Below, piece by piece: positions 1 through 6,689 of a stretch of DNA of 14,566 nucleotides. The notes under the pieces are model-generated. The model did no database searches, was not told the origin of the DNA, and saw nothing but the letters and a program-made list of their open reading frames with translations. The stretch spans positions 1,636-16,201 of the forward strand of contig DEYT01000033.1 in NCBI GenBank assembly GCA_002364975.1, given 5' to 3'. Position numbers and translations under genes: made by a program. The DNA is from Opitutia bacterium UBA3151 (GTDB lineage: Bacteria > Verrucomicrobiota > Verrucomicrobiia > Opitutales > Seribacteraceae). The first letter of the stretch is position 1. Each line of letters begins with the position of its first letter.

Positions 1-471
1 TTTCCTGAATTAAATCTTCTAAACCGGGGCTTTGGCGGGTCCCAAATCTCAGATGTACTCTACTATTACCCCCTACTCTTTACGCGTTACCAACCTCAAA
101 AGGTCATTTTCTATTGTGGAGAAAATGATCTATGGAAAGGAAAGCCAGTGGCTCAAGTATTCCATGATTTCAAAACTCTCTGGCTTAAAATCAAAAAAAA
201 TCTACCGGGCACTTCTCTTTTTTATCTTTCCTGCAAGCCCTCCCCCAAAAGAATTTCAAAGTGGACTCTTTATCAATCCCTCAATTTAAAAATCAAGAAT
301 CTTGCCCTGCGGGATTCCCGGATTACCTTTATCGACCTTGCTCCCACCCTACTTAAACCAAATCAAAGTTTTTATCCCGAAATTTGGGATCCCGACAACC
401 TTCATGTCAATGAGCTTGGTTACCAACGTTGGCGGCTTTGGATTCGCCCGGTATTGGGTCTGCAAAATTAA
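1..471 (+). CDS. SGNH/GDSL-family hydrolase, C-terminal part (5' end outside window)
   Basis: The frame is open from base 1 to a TAA at 469-471, so this is the last 156 residues of a longer protein whose N-terminus lies upstream. Three SGNH-hydrolase blocks are visible. GFGGS (nt 31-42) is the block II glycine region. GENDLW (nt 118-135) matches the block III G-x-N-D motif, whose Asn lines the oxyanion hole. DNLHVNELGY (nt 394-423) is block V with the D-x-x-H Asp and His of the catalytic triad. The nucleophile-bearing GDS block I must be upstream and cannot be checked. Family members are serine esterases or lipases, often acetyl-esterases acting on carbohydrates; here the substrate is unknown. 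A GTG at 148 is in frame but cannot be the start, because it would cut off blocks II and III. The gene converges on the sulfatase gene with only 5 bp between stop codons. Confidence 0.85.
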   Translation, partial: FPELNLLNRGFGGSQISDVLYYYPLLFTRYQPQKVIFYCGENDLWKGKPVAQVFHDFKTLWLKIKKNLPGTSLFYLSCKPSPKRISKWTLYQSLNLKIKNLALRDSRITFIDLAPTLLKPNQSFYPEIWDPDNLHVNELGYQRWRLWIRPVLGLQN

Positions 472-476
472 TCTTT

Positions 477-2666
477 TTATCTGGAAAACTCTGGAGCTTT
501 CCAGCCTTTGGGTAATTTACCTTGCGGTCGTACTCCCTTGGAACCCTCGGGAATTGGATGCTCCTCCGCAGACCGGATAGGTAAATCGTCGGGCAGATGT
601 TTGATTATCATATCTTTAAACTCTATGGTCATTGCGGGTCCCTTGTGCACCTGCATTGCCAAAACTCCTTCCATCAACCTACCTTTTTCATCCAGATCAA
701 TTAAATCGGCAGTCGGATGTCCATCAATCCAATGGCGGTGATGGTTGGCCTCTATCCGGATTCTGTATTCATGCCATTGACCGGGCTTGAATGGTTTCAC
801 TTCAAAATTCCCTGTAATCCAAGGTTGTCCGCTCGCATCAATCACTACTTTTTCCCCGGTGTGAGATAAAATCCGCCTTCCCTTCTCTTCATAAAGCATA
901 CCGTTGTACTCCGGCTTATCTGCGACCACATTGCACTGATACCCGGTAACCACATCGAGCCCAAGATCTGAACGGGAAGTTCCACGGTATTGAATTCCGC
1001 TGTTCCCTCCGGTTGATACCCGGACTTTCACCCGAAGATCAAAGTTTCGAACCGTCGCTGCCTTCCAGGTGATAAAACGGTTCATTTTCAAAGAACCATC
1101 GGTGGTGCCAATCAATACCCCGTCTTTTTGGGTCCAGTATTTGGAATCCCCCGACCAGTTACGAATCCGATTACCTAAGGCAATCAGGTTGGAAAAACCA
1201 TCGGATCCGGGTCGATTGGCCACGGTAGCTGCCGCTTTAGGATGGGGCTCTGTCGAGATGGAAAGAGGAGTTGTTTTCTCCGCTAATGGACCTCCTAATT
1301 CCTCAACTCTGCGGTCGGTAAGTTCCCTCATTTCTTTGAGTTTTTTTGCATGCTTGGGATCGCCGGCCAGGTTAACCAACTCCTTTGGATCCTTTCTTAA
1401 ATTATGTAAAAATTCGTAATTCCCCTCATCCACATACCGGACATATTTATAGCGATTACTCCGCATCCCTTCGAAAGCAGGAATACGGTGCCGAACCGCA
1501 AAATGCTCGTGAAAAGTATGGGTACGCCAAGGGATTGGCTTCGAGTCTGTGATCAATTTATGAAACGTTTTACCCTGGTATCTTTTAGGAATCTCAACTC
1601 CGGCCAATGAGAGGAAGGTAGAGGGAAGATCCAAATTTAAGACTGCCTCCTCCCGCACTTGTCCTTTGGCCTTCTTACTCACTCTTGGATCAAAGACTAT
1701 CATGGGGACCCGAAGTGATTCTTCATAATGCGACCATTTCCCGGCAAAGCCCCGATTTCCCATATGGTACCCATTATCCGCGCTGTATACAATGATGGTA
1801 TTTTCCGCCAAGCCTTTTTCCTCCAACGCTTTCAGAAAGCGACCAATCGCATGATCAATACCGCTGACCATTCGAAGATAAGCCCGCATGTTGGTACGGT
1901 ATCGATCATCAGTATTCCATCGCCAAAAAAATCGTTCCCGATTGATGGTGGTCTTTAAAAATTCGGGTTGCTTTTCAAAGATCTCAGGATCACTCAAAAG
2001 AGGGGGTGCGATCTCGTCCTCTTCATACATTCCATCCATTGCCCGCGGCCATGGAAAATGTCCGATTCCCGGACGCCGATCACCATCTTCAGCGTGACAT
2101 GCATTAAACCACATATTTAAAGCAAAAGGCTTACCCGAAGGTTGGTCTTCCAGAAACTCAATTCCCCGGTCCACAATTAATTCGGTCTCATGCCGTAAGG
2201 TACCATCTGCTTGCCTCTTGTAGAATGGATTTCTTCCAATTGGATGAAAGAAGTCAAAATGATCCTGGGCCTCCCAACCCTTTGGCATCTTGGCATGCCA
2301 TTTCCCCGCAAACCCAGTTCGATACCCGGCATCTCTCAAAAGATCGACATAGAGTTTTTCAACCGCTTCGGATTTAGCCATATCATGATTTCCGGGCACT
2401 CCGTAACTTCTACCAGTCAAGCCAGTGAGTATGGTGGTTCTACTGACCCAGCAAATGGATTGACTTACCAAGGCATTGGTAAAACGGGTTCCCTCTTTTG
2501 CCAAGCGGTCAATGTTCGGAGTTTTCGCCAAGGGATGCCCATAGCATCCCAAAACACTCGAAGTTTGGTCATCGGTAAAAAAGAAGACAAGGTTCGGCTT
2601 TTTTCCTTCTACTATGAAAAAGAAAAAGGGAAATAAAAAAAACAAAGGGAAAGGATTATATTTCAT
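477..2666 (-). CDS. Exported S1-type sulfatase fused to a C-terminal DUF1080 (3-keto-disaccharide hydrolase) domain
   Basis: 729 residues, well above the roughly 450-550 of a lone sulfatase. Residues 1-20 are a Phe-rich hydrophobic signal peptide (MKYNPFPLFFLFPFFFF), so the enzyme is probably periplasmic or secreted. The sulfatase domain (about 23-455) shows TDDQ metal ligands D32/D33, the maturation site C72-W-V-S-R76 followed by TTILTG, GKWH (K122, H124), SADNGYHMG (D297, N298, H301), a GK at 309-310 and the late NRYKYVRY and DPKELVNLAGDP segments. It should hydrolyse sulfate esters after Cys72 is oxidised to formylglycine, but position +2 is Val instead of the usual Pro/Ala. A linker leads to residues about 500-690, which look like the lectin-like DUF1080/PF06439 fold (SKYWTQKDGVLIG, GNSGIQYRG, PGQWHEYRIRIEANHHRHWIDG). 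Such domains cleave 3-keto-glycosides. The linked specificity is not predictable from sequence. No Shine-Dalgarno is seen before the ATG. It is divergent from lemA. Confidence 0.93.
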   Translation of the reverse strand: MKYNPFPLFFLFPFFFFIVEGKKPNLVFFFTDDQTSSVLGCYGHPLAKTPNIDRLAKEGTRFTNALVSQSICWVSRTTILTGLTGRSYGVPGNHDMAKSEAVEKLYVDLLRDAGYRTGFAGKWHAKMPKGWEAQDHFDFFHPIGRNPFYKRQADGTLRHETELIVDRGIEFLEDQPSGKPFALNMWFNACHAEDGDRRPGIGHFPWPRAMDGMYEEDEIAPPLLSDPEIFEKQPEFLKTTINRERFFWRWNTDDRYRTNMRAYLRMVSGIDHAIGRFLKALEEKGLAENTIIVYSADNGYHMGNRGFAGKWSHYEESLRVPMIVFDPRVSKKAKGQVREEAVLNLDLPSTFLSLAGVEIPKRYQGKTFHKLITDSKPIPWRTHTFHEHFAVRHRIPAFEGMRSNRYKYVRYVDEGNYEFLHNLRKDPKELVNLAGDPKHAKKLKEMRELTDRRVEELGGPLAEKTTPLSISTEPHPKAAATVANRPGSDGFSNLIALGNRIRNWSGDSKYWTQKDGVLIGTTDGSLKMNRFITWKAATVRNFDLRVKVRVSTGGNSGIQYRGTSRSDLGLDVVTGYQCNVVADKPEYNGMLYEEKGRRILSHTGEKVVIDASGQPWITGNFEVKPFKPGQWHEYRIRIEANHHRHWIDGHPTADLIDLDEKGRLMEGVLAMQVHKGPAMTIEFKDMIIKHLPDDLPIRSAEEHPIPEGSKGVRPQGKLPKGWKAPEFSR
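481..504. repeat. Inverted repeat at convergent SGNH hydrolase/sulfatase ends
   Basis: Arms CTGGAAA (481-487) and TTTCCAG (498-504) form a perfect 7-bp stem with a 10-nt loop. It starts 10 nt after the SGNH-hydrolase stop on the + strand and lies within the last codons of the sulfatase on the - strand. Neither side has a following T-run, so it is not a classical intrinsic terminator. It could still stabilise or end the + strand transcript. Confidence 0.35.
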
Positions 2667-2713
2667 AGGTTTTGATTAAAGGGAAGGAAGCGAATAAGTC
2701 TGGAACCTAGAGA

Positions 2714-2725
2714 AATCTTAAGATT
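2714..2725. promoter_or_regulatory. Perfect 12-bp palindrome (possible operator)
   Basis: AATCTTAAGATT is a perfect palindrome about 50 bp upstream of the sulfatase start. It shares the AATCTTA core with two other inverted repeats in the same sulfatase/lemA intergenic region (2744-2758 and 2868-2878). A role as a regulator-binding site is inferred, and the AT-richness of the region weakens the case. Confidence 0.35.
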
Positions 2726-2743
2726 CAGGCATCCAGACAAGTG

Positions 2744-2758
2744 AAATCTTACCGATTT
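2744..2758. promoter_or_regulatory. AAATC-N5-GATTT inverted repeat (possible operator)
   Basis: Arms AAATC and GATTT surround a TTACC spacer, so the left side again reads AAATCTTA. It is the middle one of three related inverted repeats between the divergent sulfatase and lemA genes. Binding by a regulator is only inferred. Confidence 0.3.
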
Positions 2759-2779
2759 TGAGTAATAATTTTTTATCTT

Positions 2780-2793
2780 AAGGTTAAAACCTT
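2780..2793. repeat. AAGGTT-AA-AACCTT palindrome
   Basis: Two 6-bp arms are separated by 2 bp, about 43 bp upstream of the proposed lemA -35 box. The loop is too small for an RNA hairpin, so if it is functional it is more likely a DNA-binding site. It is preceded by TTATCTT, which resembles the neighbouring AATCTTA palindromes. Confidence 0.25.
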
Positions 2794-2835
2794 TACGAAT
2801 CTGAAAACTAATTATTCTTTAATCCAACTGAACGC

Positions 2836-2864
2836 TTGACGAATTAGCCTATCCTCATTCTAAA
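2836..2864 (+). promoter_or_regulatory. Putative sigma70-type promoter for lemA-M48 protease
   Basis: TTGACG (2836-2841) matches five of six consensus -35 bases. After a 17-bp spacer comes TCTAAA (2859-2864), a four-of-six -10 match. Transcription would start near 2871, about 30 nt before the lemA ATG. No Shine-Dalgarno follows. No other promoter-like pair this good was found on the + strand of this intergenic region. Confidence 0.5.
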
Positions 2865-2867
2865 TTA

Positions 2868-2878
2868 AATCTTAGATT
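2868..2878. promoter_or_regulatory. AATCT-T-AGATT palindrome at predicted lemA transcription start
   Basis: A perfect inverted repeat (5-bp arms, 1-bp centre) sits directly downstream of the proposed lemA -10 box and covers the expected transcription start. That is a typical place for a repressor operator. It shares the AATCTTA half-site with the palindromes at 2714 and 2744. Function is inferred only from position and repetition. Confidence 0.35.
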
Positions 2879-2901
2879 ATCACGCTCAACTCCATCGAAA
2901 A

Positions 2902-3495
2902 ATGTTAGTAACCCTGATCGTTCTTGTTGTCATCGCACTTATTGCCGTCATGGTCGTGGTCGGCATCTTTAATAAATTGGTAACCTTTAAAAATCGTTTT
3001 GAAAATGCCTTTTCTCAAATTGAAGTTCAACTTCAGAGGCGATATGATCTCATCCCCAATTTGATTGAAACCGTAAAGGGGTACATGGCTCATGAAAAAG
3101 AGACCTTAGAGGCGGTCATTCAAGCCCGTAATCAAGCTCAATCCAGCCTAAAAAATGCCTCCCAAAATCCGGGGGATGCCGGGGCCATTGCCGGACTTGC
3201 CGGGGCGGAAACTTTACTGGGCGGTGCCCTCGGACGGATCTTTGCTTTGTCTGAAAGTTATCCGGATTTAAAAGCCAATCAAAACATGGCAAACCTTCAG
3301 GAGGAACTTAGTTCTACGGAGAACAAAGTTGCATTCTCCCGGCAGGCATTCAATGATGCCGTCACCGCCTATAATACCTACAAGCAAACCTTTCCACCGG
3401 TTATTTTTGCCGGAATGTTTGGACACAGTCAGGATGCCGCATTGCTGGAATTTGAAAGCGAAGAAATCAAGGACGCTCCCAAGGTTCAATTCTAA
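2902..3495 (+). CDS. lemA: LemA family membrane protein
   Basis: 197 residues, normal for LemA. Residues 2-22 are one hydrophobic transmembrane helix at the N-terminus, followed by the family hallmark FENAFSQIEVQLQRRYDL (about 33-50), then IPNLIETVKGYMAHEKETLE (51-70) and ARNQA (76-80). The remainder is predicted helical. LemA proteins are anchored by the N-terminal helix and have a helical domain, thought to lie outside the cytoplasm; their molecular role is not settled, but they are often encoded next to M48 membrane proteases or TPM-domain proteins. Here the next gene, 34 bp downstream on the same strand, is an M48 protease, so the two probably form an operon driven by the promoter at 2836-2864. 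The ATG start follows an A-rich stretch (cgaaaa) without a Shine-Dalgarno. Confidence 0.95.
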   Translation: MLVTLIVLVVIALIAVMVVVGIFNKLVTFKNRFENAFSQIEVQLQRRYDLIPNLIETVKGYMAHEKETLEAVIQARNQAQSSLKNASQNPGDAGAIAGLAGAETLLGGALGRIFALSESYPDLKANQNMANLQEELSSTENKVAFSRQAFNDAVTAYNTYKQTFPPVIFAGMFGHSQDAALLEFESEEIKDAPKVQF

Positions 3496-3529
3496 GCCTA
3501 TTCCCTTCTTTAAACCCTGGTTGTAATCC

Positions 3530-5473
3530 GTGGATTTTTTTACGGAACAAGATAAAGCCCGGGCCAAGAGCTCGAATTTGGTTTTTCTATTTTGCTTGGC
3601 AGTCGTTTCTATAATCGGAAGTTTATTTGCCATGCTTTCTCTGGTTGGCTCTCAAGACGAAGATCTTTCAAAACTCTCTTGGTCCCTGGAATTGTTCATC
3701 ATGGTCGCCCTCGGTACGATCCTTGTCGTTGGTCTTGCCAGTCTTATTCGGATCGCCTTTCTTTCCGGCGGTGGAAAAGTTGTGGCTGAGTCCCTGGGTG
3801 GAAAACGATTGCAACCCAACACCCCGAATCCATTGGAAACCCGAATCCTAAACTTGGTGGAGGAAATGGCGATTGCATCCGGTACCCCCGTACCTCCGGT
3901 ATATTTATTGGAAGAAGATGGCATCAATGCCTTTGCCGCCGGATATTCACCCGCGGATGCGGTAGTTGGTATCACTCGTGGATGTGCGGAAAAATTGAAC
4001 CGTGATCAATTGCAAGGTGTGATTGCTCACGAATTTAGCCATATTCTCAATGGTGACATGCGCTTAAATATTCGGCTCAGTGGGATCATCTTTGGGATTA
4101 TTTTTCTCTCCCGGATTGGTGAAATTATGATGCGGGTATCCGGTTCCTCCCGCCGCAGGAGTTCCAATAATAGTGACGGAGGAGCTGCCCTGGTCATGAT
4201 TGGATTGGGAATCTTCATCATCGGCTTGGTGGGTGGCTTCTTTGGCTCCCTGATTCGTGCGGCGGTCAGCAGGCAACGAGAATTTTTGGCCGATGCCTCC
4301 GCGGTTCAATTTACCCGTAATCCGGAAGGAATATCCGGTGCTCTCAAGCGCATCGGTGGCTTTTCCTCAGGCTCTGAGATCCAATCCAGCCTGGCTGGGG
4401 ACTACAGTCATTTTTTCTTCAGTTCTGCTCTCTCGAGTATGTTCGCCACTCATCCCCCACTTCCCATGCGTATCCGCCGGATTGAGCCCAACTGGGCCAG
4501 TGAATATCCGGATACCGATAAGATCTCGGAACAAGTGGACGGCTCAACTTCACAAATCAGTGGATTTGCCGGTACTTCCGCACCCACAAGCGGGGCCCTC
4601 CCTCAACCCGCTCCTTCCCCAGATGCCCAAAATAATTCCGGCCCGAGTCCCCGTGATTCCTTTCTAAAATCCTTTGAAGGTCCGCAAAAAAAACAGATCA
4701 AACATGCCCAGAGCTTACTTCAGCAGATTTCTCCCGCCCTTCTATCCCTTGCTAAGGAACCTACCGGTTGTCGCTGTATTCTTTTTGCCCTTCTTTTGGA
4801 TTCTAAAAATTCTTCCGTCCGTGATCAACAGACTCAACTCATTCTGAATAACACCGATCAGGATACCAACACTTTAACCCAGAAAATTTTCCCGCAAATT
4901 CAAGAACTCAGTTGCGAATTAAAATATCTCCTGATTGAAGAATGTGCCCCCTCTTTCACTCTCTTTTCTCCCGGCCAGATGGAGGATTTCTTAACCTTGG
5001 TTGATGCTTTGATGCAGGCTGATCAAAAGATCGATCTATTTGAATGGAGCCTGCAGAAGATCATTGGATATCAACTAAATCACCAATCCAATAATTCCAC
5101 TAAAGCCCTTCATGGTCGGGCATCCCTCAGGAGCCGGATCAACGAGTGTTCTATTTTCCTCGGTGCCCTTGCCCACTTTGGTGGAGAACCCGGACAAGCG
5201 GTCAAATCCTATAAGAAAGGATTTCGCTCCCTCGATCGTTCCAGACCAGTCAATCTTCCCCCAGTTGAAAAATGCAACGACCTTGGGGTGATGGATGCCA
5301 CCCTGCTCAAACTTAATAAAATGACCCCGCTTGCCAAACGCTCTTTCTTGGATGCATGTTCCAAAGTCGCCGAGCACGATGGGATGATTTCAGACACCGA
5401 GATTCAAATTATCCGCGGGATTGCAGCCGCTCTTTCCTGCCCTCTTGGTCCGGTCTCGGCTAGCTCTTCCTAA
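3530..5473 (+). CDS. Integral-membrane M48 zinc metalloprotease with TerB-like C-terminal extension
   Basis: 647 residues, about twice the length of HtpX (roughly 290). The start is GTG: an in-frame TAA at 3524 excludes anything further upstream, and MDFFTEQDKARAKS is the usual beginning of this LemA-linked M48 subgroup. Transmembrane segments lie near 17-39, 54-77, 182-200 and 220-243. The zinc site is HEFSH (H167, E168, H171) with the downstream ligand E251 in REFLADASAVQF. ATHPPLPMRIRRI (306-318) is the typical end of the peptidase domain. A Pro/Ser/Gly-rich linker (about 340-378) leads to a mostly helical tail. That tail ends in ACSKVAEHDGMISDTEIQII and a CPLGP segment, resembling TerB/DjlA-like acidic helices. 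The family degrades or processes membrane proteins, and the LemA partner may be an adaptor or substrate (inference). The gene ends 4 bp from the oppositely oriented oxidoreductase. Confidence 0.93.
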   Translation: MDFFTEQDKARAKSSNLVFLFCLAVVSIIGSLFAMLSLVGSQDEDLSKLSWSLELFIMVALGTILVVGLASLIRIAFLSGGGKVVAESLGGKRLQPNTPNPLETRILNLVEEMAIASGTPVPPVYLLEEDGINAFAAGYSPADAVVGITRGCAEKLNRDQLQGVIAHEFSHILNGDMRLNIRLSGIIFGIIFLSRIGEIMMRVSGSSRRRSSNNSDGGAALVMIGLGIFIIGLVGGFFGSLIRAAVSRQREFLADASAVQFTRNPEGISGALKRIGGFSSGSEIQSSLAGDYSHFFFSSALSSMFATHPPLPMRIRRIEPNWASEYPDTDKISEQVDGSTSQISGFAGTSAPTSGALPQPAPSPDAQNNSGPSPRDSFLKSFEGPQKKQIKHAQSLLQQISPALLSLAKEPTGCRCILFALLLDSKNSSVRDQQTQLILNNTDQDTNTLTQKIFPQIQELSCELKYLLIEECAPSFTLFSPGQMEDFLTLVDALMQADQKIDLFEWSLQKIIGYQLNHQSNNSTKALHGRASLRSRINECSIFLGALAHFGGEPGQAVKSYKKGFRSLDRSRPVNLPPVEKCNDLGVMDATLLKLNKMTPLAKRSFLDACSKVAEHDGMISDTEIQIIRGIAAALSCPLGPVSASSS

Positions 5474-5477
5474 AAGC

Positions 5478-6581
5478 TTAGCTACAACTCAGCTCGGTTC
5501 CACCTTGCTCAGCGGACTCCATACAAGTCATCATCAACTTTTGGGTAAGCCTAGTAATCTTGGGCCAGTGGGAATCCGGTTGACCGGAAAGAGCCAAGTC
5601 GGAAAAGGTCCGGAAGAGGTTGGACTCCTGAGCCGAAGGATGACTACTGGCATATTCCTCGACCTGATGATGCGTCTCGCGTCGCTCCATTCGAAAATCA
5701 CAAACATCGCAATCAAAGATCGAATTGGATGCGATAAAACCCAACCGGTTACCATAATAAGGAAGGACGAAATCATCCACTCTTAAATTTCCTTTATTTC
5801 CACTGAGATGGGCAAGCTGTTGATGCTCGGTCAAAAAGGAGCAGTAAAAACTAGCCGATACTTTTTCGAACAAAACCTCTCCGGAGAACTCGGTGGGTAC
5901 CTGCTTGGGACTTCCAGTCATCGCGGATGCATTCAATAGCCGCCCGGTTACTGACTTAGGAGTTTCATAGTTCATCACCCAAAGTATAAAGCGTATGGTA
6001 TACCAACCCAGATCCCCCAGGCAACCATGGGGTTCAAGATCACTGTGCATTCTAATATTCTCTTGGAGAAATTCTTCCGGAGCACAAAAACTAAACTGGG
6101 TATGGATTCGTCGGAGGCTACCAATGGTTTCTCCGTCCTCCATCACCTTCCGGATTTTATTCAATCGCTCGCTGTGCATAAACATCACCCCGTCCATAAA
6201 TTGTACTCCCGCATCCTCACAGGCAGCCGTAATTTCCTCAACCTGTTCCATATTGCTCCCGCAGGGCTTTTCACAGAGTAAATGCTTCCCCGCCGCTGCC
6301 ACCTTCATCGCCCATTGATGACGTAAGCCGGTGGGTAAGGGCAAATAAATCGCATCAATATCTTCCCGGGCTAAAAGTTCATCATAATTACCTAGGGCAA
6401 CGGGGGTATGGGGATGGGGAACTTGAGCACTACAACGATCGATAAATTCCTGAGACTTGGAAACTTCCCGACTCGCCACCGCCACCAGTTCCGCATTCCC
6501 GGCATTTCGAATGGACTGCCAATTTTTTTGGGCAATTCCCGCGGCTCCTAGAATTCCCCAGCGACATTTTTGATTGCTCAT
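5478..6581 (-). CDS. Gfo/Idh/MocA family NAD(P)-dependent oxidoreductase
   Basis: 367 residues, a normal family length. The N-terminal Rossmann domain begins WGILGAAGIAQKN (8-20), carrying the glycine-rich dinucleotide motif. CEKPCGSN (103-110) contains the EKP motif with catalytic Lys105. GCLGDLGWYTIRFILW (186-201) is the conserved substrate-side segment of the C-terminal alpha/beta domain, with D190 in the usual general acid/base region. There is no signal peptide, so the enzyme is cytoplasmic. Family members oxidise or reduce sugars, inositols and related polyols. Here the sugar is unknown, and similarity to the dihydrodiol-dehydrogenase-like branch is my impression only. It is divergent from the second sulfatase with a 17-bp palindrome between them, and convergent with the M48 gene. 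Context suggests catabolism of a sugar released from a sulfated glycan. No Shine-Dalgarno precedes the ATG. Confidence 0.92.
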   Translation of the reverse strand: MSNQKCRWGILGAAGIAQKNWQSIRNAGNAELVAVASREVSKSQEFIDRCSAQVPHPHTPVALGNYDELLAREDIDAIYLPLPTGLRHQWAMKVAAAGKHLLCEKPCGSNMEQVEEITAACEDAGVQFMDGVMFMHSERLNKIRKVMEDGETIGSLRRIHTQFSFCAPEEFLQENIRMHSDLEPHGCLGDLGWYTIRFILWVMNYETPKSVTGRLLNASAMTGSPKQVPTEFSGEVLFEKVSASFYCSFLTEHQQLAHLSGNKGNLRVDDFVLPYYGNRLGFIASNSIFDCDVCDFRMERRETHHQVEEYASSHPSAQESNLFRTFSDLALSGQPDSHWPKITRLTQKLMMTCMESAEQGGTELSCS

Positions 6582-6608
6582 AAATTTTGGTAATGCCTCA
6601 AAATTTGT

Positions 6609-6625
6609 TTCGGGTCGAGCCCGAA
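6609..6625. promoter_or_regulatory. Perfect 17-bp palindrome in divergent oxidoreductase/sulfatase promoter region
   Basis: Arms TTCGGG (6609-6614) and CCCGAA (6620-6625) flank TCGAG. It is GC-rich in an otherwise AT-rich 108-bp divergent intergenic region, 28 bp from the oxidoreductase start and 65 bp from the preferred sulfatase start. An odd-centred inverted repeat here is what one expects for a LacI- or TetR-type operator controlling both genes. No binding protein is encoded nearby, so this is inference. Confidence 0.4.
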
Positions 6626-6689
6626 GAATACGCTGATACTTTTAAAGCCATGCTTGACTCTCCTGCTTTCATCTTCAAATGCTGAAAGA

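Noticed and set aside
5459..5482. Imperfect hairpin (GCTAGCT/AGCTTAGC) at the M48/oxidoreductase junction
   Set aside because: It has one bulged base and no T-run. It lies across the two stop codons and is too weak to call a terminator.
6654..6689. TTG start for the second sulfatase, 12 residues upstream
   Set aside because: The ATG at 6690 begins an intact signal peptide. The TTG version puts a non-signal-like stretch in front and has no ribosome-binding site.
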